Shown here one piece after another: positions 49,094 through 57,497 of a stretch of DNA of 64,000 nt (within the stretch, counting starts at the first letter, position 1; the number at the start of each line of letters is the position of its first letter). The DNA is taken from assembly GCF_003997495.1 (NCBI RefSeq), contig NZ_RZRU01000015.1:89926-153925 (forward strand). Reading direction: 5' to 3'. Made by a program: the position numbers and the translations under genes. Origin of the DNA: Mesorhizobium sp. M7A.F.Ca.US.008.03.1.1 (GTDB taxonomy: Bacteria > Pseudomonadota > Alphaproteobacteria > Rhizobiales > Rhizobiaceae). A model generated the notes under the pieces. The model was not told where the DNA came from, ran no database searches, and was given only the letters and a program-made list of their open reading frames with translations.

Positions 49094-50629
49094 ATGACAG
49101 GTTCCATACTCATAGTCGATGACGATCCGGTGCAACGCCGGCTGCTCGAAGCGGCGGTGACGCGGTTCGGCTACAGCGCGATCGTCGTCGACGGCGGCGC
49201 GGCCGCTCTCGATATCCTCGATGGACCCGGCGCCCGCGAGGTGTCGGTGGTCATCCTCGATCTGGTCATGCCTGGTCTCGACGGTATCGGCGTGCTGAAG
49301 GCGATGCGCGAGCGCGACATCAACGTGCCGGCCATCGTGCAGACCGCGCAGGGCGGCATCGAGACCGTGGTTTCGGCGATGCGTCATGGCGCCTTCGATT
49401 TCGTCGTCAAGCCGGCGTCCCCCGACAGGCTGCAGGCGTCGATCGGCAATGCGCTCAAGGTCGAAGCCGTCGAGGGCGAGGTCAAGCGCACGTCGCGCCG
49501 TCGCGGCGGCCTCCTGACCTTCAAGGACATGATCACGCACAGCCCGGCCATGGACAGGGTGATCCGTCTTGGCCAGAAAGCGGCGGCATCCAACATCCCG
49601 ATCCTGATCGAGGGCGAGTCCGGCGTCGGCAAGGAACTGGTGGCGCGCGCCATCCAGGGCAGTGGCGACCGCCGCACGAAACCCTTCGTCACCGTCAATT
49701 GCGGCGCCATTCCAGACAATCTGGTCGAATCGATCCTGTTCGGCCACGAGAAGGGTTCGTTCACCGGCGCCACCGACAAGCACACGGGCAAGTTCGTCGA
49801 AGCGCATTCGGGCACACTGTTTCTCGACGAGATCGGCGACCTGCCGCTCGACGTGCAGGTCAAGCTGTTGCGCGCGGTCCAGGACGGCGAGGTAGACCCG
49901 GTCGGTGGACGCTCGACCGTCAGGGTCGACATCAGGCTGATTTCGGCGACGCACCGCAACCTCCTGCAGCAGGTCAAGGACGGCAAGTTCCGCGAGGATC
50001 TGTTCTATCGGCTGAACGTCTATCCGATCTTCGTGCCGCCGCTGCGCGACCGCCGCGACGACATCCCGTATCTGGTCACCCATTTCATGGAGAAGGTGGC
50101 GCCGGCCGACCCGCAGCGTCGCCTGCAAGGTATTTCGGCGGCAGCGCTCGCCGTGCTGCAGGCCTATGACTGGCCCGGAAACATCCGGCAGCTCGAAAAT
50201 GCCGTCTTCCGGGCCTCGGTGCTTTGCGAAGGCGATGTGCTTTCCGCCGAGGACTTCCCGCAGATACGGGCGCAGGTGGAAGGCACCGTCAACCTCGATA
50301 TGGATGGCGACGCGCCGTCGCCGCCCCTGTCTTTGGAGGGGCGCGATGACGAAGCCTTGCCCGGCGAGGGCGGCCCAGCAATCGCGTTCGATCCGCCGGC
50401 AAGGCTGCAGCCTCGCTTCGGCACGTTGCGGGCGCTCGACGAGCGCGGCAATGTGCGGGCACTAGCCGATGTCGAACTCGAGATGATTAAGCTCGCCATC
50501 GATCACTACAACGGACAGATGAGCGAAGTCGCCCGCCGACTCGGCATCGGCCGCTCGACGCTCTATCGCAAGCTCAAGGAACACGGCATCGATCCGGAGA
50601 CAGGCCGCGTGGACCGGCTCGCCTCCTAA
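49094..50629 (+). CDS. Sigma-54-dependent response regulator (NtrC family)
   Basis: 511 residues. The receiver domain has acidic residues DDD (9-11) and phospho-acceptor Asp56 in VVILDLVMPGLDG. The AAA+ domain carries GESGVGKE (Walker A), GSFTGATD (the GAFTGA loop with Ala to Ser at position 2), GTLFLDEIGDLPLDVQ (Walker B) and YDWPGNIRQLEN. A Fis-type helix-turn-helix ends it (SEVARRLGIGRSTLYRKLKE). It activates sigma-54 promoters when phosphorylated. No histidine kinase is adjacent, so its partner and target genes are unknown. The start at 49094 gives the normal domain length. Confidence 0.93.
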   Translation: MTGSILIVDDDPVQRRLLEAAVTRFGYSAIVVDGGAAALDILDGPGAREVSVVILDLVMPGLDGIGVLKAMRERDINVPAIVQTAQGGIETVVSAMRHGAFDFVVKPASPDRLQASIGNALKVEAVEGEVKRTSRRRGGLLTFKDMITHSPAMDRVIRLGQKAAASNIPILIEGESGVGKELVARAIQGSGDRRTKPFVTVNCGAIPDNLVESILFGHEKGSFTGATDKHTGKFVEAHSGTLFLDEIGDLPLDVQVKLLRAVQDGEVDPVGGRSTVRVDIRLISATHRNLLQQVKDGKFREDLFYRLNVYPIFVPPLRDRRDDIPYLVTHFMEKVAPADPQRRLQGISAAALAVLQAYDWPGNIRQLENAVFRASVLCEGDVLSAEDFPQIRAQVEGTVNLDMDGDAPSPPLSLEGRDDEALPGEGGPAIAFDPPARLQPRFGTLRALDERGNVRALADVELEMIKLAIDHYNGQMSEVARRLGIGRSTLYRKLKEHGIDPETGRVDRLAS

Positions 50630-51063
50630 AGGTGATGCCGGGCTACAAAGGATAGCGTATCCAAAGCCCGCTCGGCTGCGGTTCGGGAACCATCATTCTC
50701 GGCTCGGCCTGTCCAAATCTTAACACACCTTTGGAGCGCATGGCTTCTTGCCAGGCTGGGCTTGGGCCCGAAAGCCGGCTTTGCCACAAGGCCGACGCTA
50801 GCTTGCAATGCCACAACGGGCCTTGTATCGCCGTTTCAGCGGCATTGTGGCTGTCTCATGGACATCTCTGTTCACGCATTAAGGCTAACGGAAACAGATC
50901 GTGTTCGGGCGAAGGCGAAAATCTGATCTAAACCAGCGGTTTACCAAGAAACCTTGTGAACAATTTTTGACGGGATATCGCCACGGTGTTACCGCATTTC
51001 GGCTTCAATAAGCGATGATTAACCATTAGGATCGATATTCGGGTGTGCTAATGCCACATCCGT
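50630..51063. other. Intergenic region with CtrA-type half-site
   Basis: These 434 bases contain no supported gene. TTAACCAT (51019-51026), a CtrA-type half-site, lies 38 bases before the DUF882 reading frame. CAATGCC (50806-50812) and GGCATTG (50841-50847) could form a hairpin. The last 150 bases are AT-rich and probably hold the DUF882 promoter. Confidence 0.45.
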
Positions 51064-52974
51064 TTGGACAAATCCGGGGACAAACGGCAGCCTGCAAGGC
51101 CTTTTGATTTGAACAGAATCGAACGACACACAAACAGGCGGCACCATCATTTGAGCGTCTGGCCGAAGTGGCTGGCAGTGTTGGTTGTCGCTTTTGGTTT
51201 TGTTGCCGCGGCTGCGAGCGGAGCCAGCGCCGAAACACGGTCGCTGAAGCTTTATCATCTCCACACCCATGAGAAGGCCGAGATCGTCTACAAGCGCAAC
51301 GGCCGCTACGTTCCCGAGGGTCTCAGGAAAATCAACATCATTTTGCGCGACTGGCGTCGCAACGAGCCGACCAAGATGGATCCGCGTCTGCTGGATCTGG
51401 TCTGGGAGGCGTATCGGGAAGCGGGTGCCACGGACTACATCCAGGTCGTCTGCGGCTATCGCTCGCCGTCGACGAACTCGATGCTGCGCGGCCGCAGCAG
51501 AGGCGTCGCCGAGAAGAGCCAGCACATGCTCGGCAAGGCGATGGATTTCTATATTCCCGGCGTGCCGCTTAAGAAGCTGCGTAACATCGGTCTCAAGATG
51601 CAGGGCGGCGGCGTCGGCTACTATCCGTCCTCGGGTTCGCCGTTCGTCCACATGGATGTCGGCAATGTGCGCCATTGGCCCGGTATCAGCCGGCAGGAAC
51701 TGGTCGGCCTGTTTCCCAATGGCAAGACGCTGCATGTGCCGAGCGACGGCAGGCCGCTGCCCGGCTTTGAGCAGGCGCTCGCCTCCTACAAGGCGCGCAA
51801 GGGTTCAGGCTCGCCGGCTATTGAGATGGCCAGTGCTGGCGGCAGCAGCAAGAAATCAGGTGGCTTCCTGTCGGCTTTCTTTGGCGGCGGCGACGACGAG
51901 GCCGACGACAGCGCCGATGTCCAGACCGCTTCGGCCGCCCCCCCGCCCAAGGCGAGAAACCTGAAGCCGGCAGCGGCGGCCAAGACCAGCAACCTCCCAG
52001 GTATCGCCATCGTGGCGCCGGAGAATGCGCGCCGCGCCGAGATTCCGCAGGTGACCGAGCAGCAGGCTCCGGAGCCGGAAGAGGACACGCCGGAGACGAT
52101 CATCGCGGCATTGCCGGCCCGAAGCATTCCGCTGCCGGATTTCGCACCGCGGCCGAAAGCCGATGTCGGCGCACAGCAGCCTGAGAACGTTCCTTTTGCG
52201 ATGGCGGAGGCGACAGCCACCACCGAGCAGGCCGTGGCGACCGCGCATGCGCCGGCGAGCGTTCCTTTCGGCATGGCCGATGCAACGGCTTCGGCTGATT
52301 CGACCCAGGTCGCGGTCAACAACGTGCCGTTGCCGACATGGCGTCCCGACAATTCGCTGCCGGCCGCTCTGTCTGAGCCGCCCAGCAAGGATGTGCTGAT
52401 GGCGCTGGCCGAGACGGCTGATCAAGGCAAGACCGCGACCGATGCGTTCTCGGTGCTGCCGACGGCGCGGCCCGAGATGGCCAGACCGGATGCGGTCAAG
52501 GCCGTGCTCGACGAGGCCAATGCCCAGGTCGGTGCGGCCGATTACCAGCTTGCTTCCTTGTCCGGATCCGAGCCGCGTTCGGCGTTCAACGATCCGGGCG
52601 CCAACGCCGCATCGCCGCGCGATGCTGTCGTTGCCCGTCCGGCCGGTTCCGATCCGGCCGCCGCGATCGGCGCCGGCGTCAAGACGACCCGCAAGGAATC
52701 GAGAGCCACCGCCCGCGACCTGAAGCCAGGCCCCAAGGCCATGGTGGTTGCAGCCGCACCGCAGGCCGCCCGCTGGGCATTGACCAGCGGCGAGCATGTC
52801 GCCACCGTTTCAAGCGCGACGACGGCGCCGGGCTACGCCTACAGCATCGTGCACACGCCGCCGAGCGAGGTCTACACGGCCGGCTTCCAGCCGAGCAGCC
52901 AGATGGCCGATGCCAATCGCTTCACCGGCAACGCCGTCAAGTTCATGTCGGTAGCCCGCTTCCAGACCAAATGA
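51064..52974 (+). CDS. DUF882 family (M15-like) secreted protein with long disordered tail
   Basis: Up to 636 residues. A membrane/signal segment (WLAVLVVAFGFVAAAASGAS) is followed by a DUF882/YcbK-like peptidase domain (about 60-215): QVVCGYRSPSTNSMLRG, SQHMLGKAMDFYIPG and SPFVHMDVGNVRHWPG supply the His/Asp zinc ligands of M15 peptidases. It may trim peptidoglycan or anchor at the wall. The other 400 residues are low-complexity and include two copies of VPF[AG]MA[ED]ATA near residues 376 and 400. The start is uncertain: TTG 51064 or TTG 51109, which has AAGG upstream. Confidence 0.82.
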   Translation: MDKSGDKRQPARPFDLNRIERHTNRRHHHLSVWPKWLAVLVVAFGFVAAAASGASAETRSLKLYHLHTHEKAEIVYKRNGRYVPEGLRKINIILRDWRRNEPTKMDPRLLDLVWEAYREAGATDYIQVVCGYRSPSTNSMLRGRSRGVAEKSQHMLGKAMDFYIPGVPLKKLRNIGLKMQGGGVGYYPSSGSPFVHMDVGNVRHWPGISRQELVGLFPNGKTLHVPSDGRPLPGFEQALASYKARKGSGSPAIEMASAGGSSKKSGGFLSAFFGGGDDEADDSADVQTASAAPPPKARNLKPAAAAKTSNLPGIAIVAPENARRAEIPQVTEQQAPEPEEDTPETIIAALPARSIPLPDFAPRPKADVGAQQPENVPFAMAEATATTEQAVATAHAPASVPFGMADATASADSTQVAVNNVPLPTWRPDNSLPAALSEPPSKDVLMALAETADQGKTATDAFSVLPTARPEMARPDAVKAVLDEANAQVGAADYQLASLSGSEPRSAFNDPGANAASPRDAVVARPAGSDPAAAIGAGVKTTRKESRATARDLKPGPKAMVVAAAPQAARWALTSGEHVATVSSATTAPGYAYSIVHTPPSEVYTAGFQPSSQMADANRFTGNAVKFMSVARFQTK

Positions 52975-52990
52975 CGGCAAATCAATCGAC

Positions 52991-53023
52991 AAAGCCGCGC
53001 CGGACAACCAGCGCGGCTTTTTG
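52991..53023 (+). terminator. Rho-independent terminator after the DUF882 gene
   Basis: AAAGCCGCGC pairs with GCGCGGCTTT around a 10-base loop and continues into TTTTT. It lies 17 bases after the stop. Confidence 0.9.
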
Positions 53024-53150
53024 CTGCGTGGCCGGATCCGGTCGCCCGGCCCGCCGGGTTCCGATCACGCCGGCCTGACATTGCCGTGATCGTGGAACGC
53101 CTTGCGCCGTCAACGGTTTCTCTCCCGTTCGTTCAAACCCGGGGATATCC

Positions 53151-53342
53151 ATGAAGAAGATTCTATTGGCGTCGGTCATCGCTTTGGCAACCGTCTCGGC
53201 GGCCATCGCCCCTACGCAGGCCGAAACCATTGTCGTCAAGACCAACGATCATATGCATATGAAGAAGCACTGCAGGACCAAGCTGGTCACGACCTGGAAG
53301 CACCATCACAAAGTGGTCAGGGAGATCCGGGTCTGCAACTGA
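53151..53342 (+). CDS. Small secreted His-rich protein, function unknown
   Basis: 63 residues. The signal peptide MKKILLASVIALATVSAAIA ends near TQA-E. The mature peptide of about 38 residues is basic and His-rich (NDHMHMKKHC, KHHHKVV) with two cysteines, suggesting metal binding or a disulfide. GGGGATAT precedes the ATG. It has its own terminator and lies after the DUF882 terminator, so it is probably monocistronic. I recognise no family. Confidence 0.78.
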   Translation: MKKILLASVIALATVSAAIAPTQAETIVVKTNDHMHMKKHCRTKLVTTWKHHHKVVREIRVCN

Positions 53343-53378
53343 TCCCAGCTCAAAGCAGCTCTTTTAAAAACATCTGGC

Positions 53379-53411
53379 AAACCCGGTCGACGCAAGTCGG
53401 CCGGGTTTTTT
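53379..53411 (+). terminator. Rho-independent terminator of the small secreted-protein gene
   Basis: ACCCGG-tCGAC pairs with GTCG-gCCGGGT around GCAA and is followed by TTTTT. It lies 38 bases after the stop codon. Confidence 0.88.
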
Positions 53412-53430
53412 CATGCCCGCCTTGAAAGCC

Positions 53431-54069
53431 TTATTTTGCGAGCTTGCTCGCCGCGCGCGCCAGGGCTTCGATCTCGTCCCACTTGCCGGCCTTGACCAAG
53501 TCATCGGGCGCCACCCAGGAGCCACCGACGCAGACCACGTTGGGAAGGCTTAGATAGTCGGGCGCGTTCTTGGCCGAGATGCCGCCGGTCGGGCAGAATT
53601 TCACATCGGCGAGCGGTGAGGCGAAGGCCTTCAGCGAAGCGATGCCGCCCGACTGCTCGGCCGGGAAGAATTTGAGAAAGCGCAAGCCGGCTTCCCGCGC
53701 CGCCATGATCTCGCCAGGCGTGATGGCACCGGGCAGCAACGGAACATCGCTGCCGGCGGCTGCCGCCAGAAGCTCGCGCGTGATGCCGGGGCTGACGATG
53801 AACCGAGAGCCTGCGGCGGCTGCCTCTTCGAACTGCGTGGCATCGAGAATGGTGCCGGCGCCGACGATGGCTTCCTCGACTTCACCAGCCACCCGTCGGA
53901 TCGCTTCCAGGGCGTCGGTGGTCCTCAGCGTGATCTCGATAGCCGGCAGGCCGCCGCGTGCCAGCGCGCGGGCCAGCGGCACCGCATCGGCGACGTCAGA
54001 GATCTTCAGCACCGGGATGACCGGCTGGCCGTTGAGGAGCGACAGGAGTTTTTCGGTCTTGCGGGGCAT
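53431..54069 (-). CDS. eda: 2-dehydro-3-deoxy-6-phosphogluconate aldolase
   Basis: A 212-residue class I aldolase. Glu45 in AIEITLRT and the Schiff-base Lys133 in FLKFFPAEQSGG are the catalytic pair; CPTGGISAKNAPDYL is the phosphate loop. It splits KDPG to pyruvate and glyceraldehyde-3-phosphate in the Entner-Doudoroff route, the main hexose pathway in rhizobia. Single gene on the minus strand, converging with the small secreted-protein gene. A KDPGal aldolase is the only close alternative. Confidence 0.93.
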   Translation of the reverse strand: MPRKTEKLLSLLNGQPVIPVLKISDVADAVPLARALARGGLPAIEITLRTTDALEAIRRVAGEVEEAIVGAGTILDATQFEEAAAAGSRFIVSPGITRELLAAAAGSDVPLLPGAITPGEIMAAREAGLRFLKFFPAEQSGGIASLKAFASPLADVKFCPTGGISAKNAPDYLSLPNVVCVGGSWVAPDDLVKAGKWDEIEALARAASKLAK

Positions 54070-54225
54070 CTGTCTCTCCGTGCGTGGGATAATTCAACCG
54101 ATTAGCAGACGAGTGTTTTTCTGTCCATGAAACGAAGCGTGTCGCGATGTCACGCGCTGTCGATGCTTGCCGGGATTCCGGCTCTGCCTTGAATAGGCTT
54201 TCGTGAGCGTTTAGTGGCTTCGGCA

Positions 54226-55146
54226 ATGACATCACTTCCACGCTTCCGCGTCGCAGCGCTCTACCGGTTTGCCCGGCTCGACGCTTTCGAAGAACTGCGC
54301 GCGCCGCTCGCCGCCTTCTGCTGCGCGCGCGGCGTCAAGGGCACGCTGCTTCTGGCGCATGAAGGCATCAACGGCACTGTCGCCGGCAGCGAGACGGCAA
54401 TTGCCGAACTGATCTTGTATCTCGAAGCCATCGAAGGGCTGGCGGGCCTCGAGGTCAAGTACAGCGCAGCGGCGGACATGCCGTTCCACCGCATGAAGGT
54501 GCGGCTGAAGCGCGAGATCGTCACCATGGGTGTCGATGACATCGATCCTTCGAAAAGTGCCGGCACCTACGTCGCGCCGACCGACTGGAACGCGCTGATT
54601 TCGCAGCCCGATACTGTCATCATCGACACGCGCAACGCCTATGAGGTGTCGATCGGCACGTTCAAGGGTGCGATCGATCCGGCCACCGCAAGCTTTCGCG
54701 AGTTCCCGGCCTGGGTGGAAGCGCACCGGGCGGAGCTCGAAGGCCGCAAGGTGGCGATGTTCTGCACCGGCGGCATACGCTGCGAAAAGGCAACGGCCTA
54801 TGTCAAATCGCTCGGCTTCGAGGATGTCTTTCATCTCAAGGGCGGCATCCTCAAATACCTCGAAGAGGTTCCGGCCGAACAGAGCCTCTGGCAAGGCGAG
54901 TGCTTCGTCTTCGACGAGCGGGTTTCGGTGTCGCACGGCCTCGCCGAGGGCGAAGCGGAACTGTGCCGCGCCTGCCGCCACCCGCTGACGCCGGGCGACC
55001 TGACGTCGCCCAAATTCGCCGCCGGTGTTTCGTGCCCGCATTGCTTCGATGCGCGTTCGGACGAGGACCGCAAGCGTTATGCCGAGCGCCAGCGCCAGGT
55101 CGAGCTTGCGCAGGCGCGGGGCAGGGGTCCGCATATCGGCTCCTGA
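54226..55146 (+). CDS. trhO: tRNA uridine(34) hydroxylase / rhodanese-domain protein
   Basis: A 306-residue protein of the former UPF0176 (YceA) family. An N-terminal acylphosphatase-like domain (GTLLLAHEGINGTVAGSE) precedes a rhodanese domain with active Cys180 in FCTGGIRCEKATAYV, and a C-terminal pair of CxxC motifs (CRACRHP, CPHCF). TrhO uses oxygen to hydroxylate U34 of wobble-modified tRNAs. The ATG at 54226 is preferred; GTG 54214 adds four residues. Single gene. Confidence 0.93.
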   Translation: MTSLPRFRVAALYRFARLDAFEELRAPLAAFCCARGVKGTLLLAHEGINGTVAGSETAIAELILYLEAIEGLAGLEVKYSAAADMPFHRMKVRLKREIVTMGVDDIDPSKSAGTYVAPTDWNALISQPDTVIIDTRNAYEVSIGTFKGAIDPATASFREFPAWVEAHRAELEGRKVAMFCTGGIRCEKATAYVKSLGFEDVFHLKGGILKYLEEVPAEQSLWQGECFVFDERVSVSHGLAEGEAELCRACRHPLTPGDLTSPKFAAGVSCPHCFDARSDEDRKRYAERQRQVELAQARGRGPHIGS

Positions 55147-55263
55147 TCCAGGCATGCTGCTGCTGCAAAGCGGCTGCCTGTCATTGCAATGTCAAGTTTC
55201 GGGACCTACGTCTTCGACGTTCGAAACCTGCCCGTTCGGCCGGGCAAATCCTGGAGGCACTGA

Positions 55264-56001
55264 ATGTTCGATCCCAAGAAGCTTCTCGACGATCTGCTCG
55301 GCTCGCAAATTCCCGGCACCAGCGGCACAGTTCGCGACAAGGCGGGGCAGGCCGTGCAGATGGCCAAGGACAATCCGCTGGCCGCCGGTGCGCTGGCTGC
55401 GGTGCTGCTCGGAACCGGTACTGGTCGTAACGTGACGGGCGCCGCGGTGAAACTTGGCGGACTGGCTGCCATCGGCGGTCTCGCCTACAAGGCCTACCAG
55501 AACTACAAGGCCGGCAACGCACCCGCGGAAGCGCCGGCGGCCGGCGAACCGGAATTGCTGCCGCCGCCCAAGGACACCGCCTTCCACCCGTCGCAGGCGC
55601 CGCAAGGCGAGGACGAATTCACGCTGACCCTGATACGGGCGATGATCTCGGCGGCGAAGGCCGATGGCCATATCGACGACGAAGAGCGCCAGAAAATCGC
55701 CGGCAAGCTCAGCCTGGCCGGCATAGGCTCCGATGCCGAAAAGTTCCTGATGGCGGAGCTGGCAAGCCCGCTCGACCTCGATACGCTGGTGGCCGGCGCC
55801 AAGACCGATGCGCAGAAGCTCGAACTCTACACGGCGTCGCGCCTGACCATCGATCCCGACACACGCGCCGAGCGCGGTTATCTCGACCTGCTTGCCGGCC
55901 GGCTTGGCCTGCCGGACGCGCTGGTCGACCATGTCGAGGCGACAGTTTCGGCGGCCAAGGTCCCGGCCAAGGCCGGCACGTCACCCAATCCGCGCTGGTA
56001 G
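55264..56001 (+). CDS. DUF533/TerB-like membrane-associated protein
   Basis: 245 residues resembling the DUF533 (YebE) family. The N-terminus MFDPKKLLDDLLGSQIPG is followed by a Gly/Ala-rich hydrophobic segment (about 38-75, AAGALAAVLLGTGTGRN), a Pro/Ala linker and a helical TerB-like domain (about 115-235) with AAKADGHIDDEERQKI. The role is unknown; members are inner-membrane proteins. GGAGGCACTGA-type spacing places the start at 55264. A candidate small RNA with a CtrA box follows it. Confidence 0.82.
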   Translation: MFDPKKLLDDLLGSQIPGTSGTVRDKAGQAVQMAKDNPLAAGALAAVLLGTGTGRNVTGAAVKLGGLAAIGGLAYKAYQNYKAGNAPAEAPAAGEPELLPPPKDTAFHPSQAPQGEDEFTLTLIRAMISAAKADGHIDDEERQKIAGKLSLAGIGSDAEKFLMAELASPLDLDTLVAGAKTDAQKLELYTASRLTIDPDTRAERGYLDLLAGRLGLPDALVDHVEATVSAAKVPAKAGTSPNPRW

Positions 56002-56031
56002 GCCAAAACGGCACAGGGCGCACTTTCCGGC

Positions 56032-56046
56032 TTAACCTCTCGTTAA
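56032..56046. promoter_or_regulatory. Perfect CtrA-binding consensus (TTAA-N7-TTAA)
   Basis: TTAACCTCTCGTTAA matches the full CtrA consensus with exact spacing, and it is followed by CC. It lies 30 bases after the DUF533 stop and about 30-45 bases before the predicted start of the small RNA candidate, the usual position for a CtrA-activated promoter (GTTAAC, 17 bp, CTACCC). Confidence 0.6.
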
Positions 56047-56076
56047 CCCAGCAAGCGCATCATTCTACCCAGTCGG

Positions 56077-56140
56077 ATCGGCTTTTCCTCCTCCCAAGCC
56101 CGGTTCAGATCAGGGGCGGTCGCCAATGACCGCCCTTTTT
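56077..56140 (+). ncRNA. Candidate small regulatory RNA with anti-Shine-Dalgarno loop
   Basis: About 64 nt. The first hairpin GGCTT-TTCCTCCTCCC-AAGCC (56080-56100) exposes CCTCCTCCC in an 11-base loop, complementary to Shine-Dalgarno sequences. The second, GGGCGGTC-gccaat-GACCGCCC followed by five Ts (56114-56140), is a strong rho-independent terminator. No open frame is present. The architecture matches alphaproteobacterial trans-acting small RNAs. The terminator could instead end a long DUF533 3' leader, making this a 3'UTR-derived RNA. The rest of 56141-56315 shows no gene. Confidence 0.6.
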
Positions 56141-56315
56141 GTCGGCCCGATCTGTTCGCCCGACTACGACCTTTTCCGACAGCCGAATTCGACTTTTCGC
56201 GATCGTGCTCCTGTGCTCGGCTTGCCATCGGCGCCGCCATTTGCGATGCCTTTGGTTCTTACGCCAACCCTGAAAATCAGGCGGGCACGCACCGCGATGC
56301 CGGAGGACAACAGTC

Positions 56316-57071
56316 ATGACCGAGCAAAGAACCGCCATCGTCACCGGGGCCGGCACGGGCATCGGCAAGAGCGTTGCCACGGCGCTGCTCAAGGCCGGCT
56401 GGAACACGGTGTTCTGCGGACGCCGCAAATCCGTGCTGGATGCAGCCGTGGCTGAGGCCGGGCCCACCGACGCCAAGGCCTTGGCGGTTGCCTGCGATAT
56501 CAGCAAGGCAGGCGAGGTCGACGATCTGTTCGAGACCGTCGCGGCGGCCTTCGGCCGTGTCGACCTGCTCTTCAACAATGCCGGCATGGGCTACAAATCG
56601 ACGCCGATCGACGAGATACCGGTCGAAGTGTGGAACGATATCGTCGGCGTCAACCTCACCGGTTCGTTCCTGTGTGCCCGCGCCGCCTTCGGCGCCATGC
56701 GCAAGCAGAAGCCGATGGGTGGCCGCATCATCAACAATGGCTCAGTGTCGGCCTATGCGCCACGCCCTGGTTCGGTTCCTTACACGGCGACCAAGCATGC
56801 CATTACCGGGCTGACCAAGACGCTGGCGCTCGACGGCCGGCCCTATGACATCGCCTGCGGCCAGATCGACATCGGCAATGCGCTGACCGATATGGCGCAG
56901 CCGATGACGGTCGGCGTGCCGCAGGCCAACGGCTCGATATCAGCCGAAGCGGTGATGGACGTTCAGCGCGTCGCCGACGCCGTCGTCCACATGGCCAGCC
57001 TGCCGCTCGACGCCAACGTGCTGTTCATGACCGTCATGGCGACCAAGATGCCGTTTGTCGGACGTGGTTAG
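56316..57071 (+). CDS. SDR-family oxidoreductase
   Basis: A 251-residue short-chain dehydrogenase: TGAGTGIGKSVATALL (cofactor), NNAGMG, NGSVSAYAPRPGSVPYTATK with catalytic Ser, Tyr and Lys. The C-terminal part (VQRVADAVVHMASLPLDANV) is typical of rhizobial SDRs of unknown substrate. CCGGAGGACAACAGTC precedes the ATG. Its stop directly abuts that of the convergent YciI gene. It is unlike the SDR at 1342 and not linked to a pathway cluster. Confidence 0.9.
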   Translation: MTEQRTAIVTGAGTGIGKSVATALLKAGWNTVFCGRRKSVLDAAVAEAGPTDAKALAVACDISKAGEVDDLFETVAAAFGRVDLLFNNAGMGYKSTPIDEIPVEVWNDIVGVNLTGSFLCARAAFGAMRKQKPMGGRIINNGSVSAYAPRPGSVPYTATKHAITGLTKTLALDGRPYDIACGQIDIGNALTDMAQPMTVGVPQANGSISAEAVMDVQRVADAVVHMASLPLDANVLFMTVMATKMPFVGRG

Positions 57072-57446
57072 TTATTTCCCCGCCAGCGGCACGCCGGGCT
57101 TGAAAAGCAGAATGGGCCTGATCTCGTAAACGGCGGTGGGATTGACGCGGCGCAGGTCGCGGGCGATCGCGATTGCCGCGTCTCTCGTGGTGCAGTCGAC
57201 CACATAGAGGCCGAGCAACTGTTCCTTGGTTTCGGCGAACGGGCCGTCGATGATTATGCCGTCGCCGGGGCCGCGCAGCGTGCAAGCGTCGTTTGTCGCG
57301 CCCAGACGCGCGGACGGTCCAAGCGTGCCTTCCTCATGAAGCCGGGTGTTGATCTTCAGCAGGTCGGCCATCAGCGCCGCATCTTCCTGAGGCGTCAGCG
57401 CCTTGATCGCATCTTCCACGTGATAGGCAAGGATTGCGTAGAACAT
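57072..57446 (-). CDS. YciI/DGPF-family small protein
   Basis: A 124-residue ferredoxin-fold protein of the YCII-related/DGPF family: MFYAILAYHVEDAIKALTPQ, LIIDGPFAETKEQLLGLYVVD-type sequence (seen as IIIDGPFAETKEQL) and AIAIARDLRR. Members have a His/Asp pair suggesting enzymatic activity; the role is unknown. Some occur with ECF sigma factors, but none is adjacent here. Convergent with the SDR gene. Confidence 0.85.
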   Translation of the reverse strand: MFYAILAYHVEDAIKALTPQEDAALMADLLKINTRLHEEGTLGPSARLGATNDACTLRGPGDGIIIDGPFAETKEQLLGLYVVDCTTRDAAIAIARDLRRVNPTAVYEIRPILLFKPGVPLAGK

Positions 57447-57497
57447 TTGATGTCACCTTCCGTCTTGTCGTGAAGAGCCGAGGACGTTCCGGATGGC

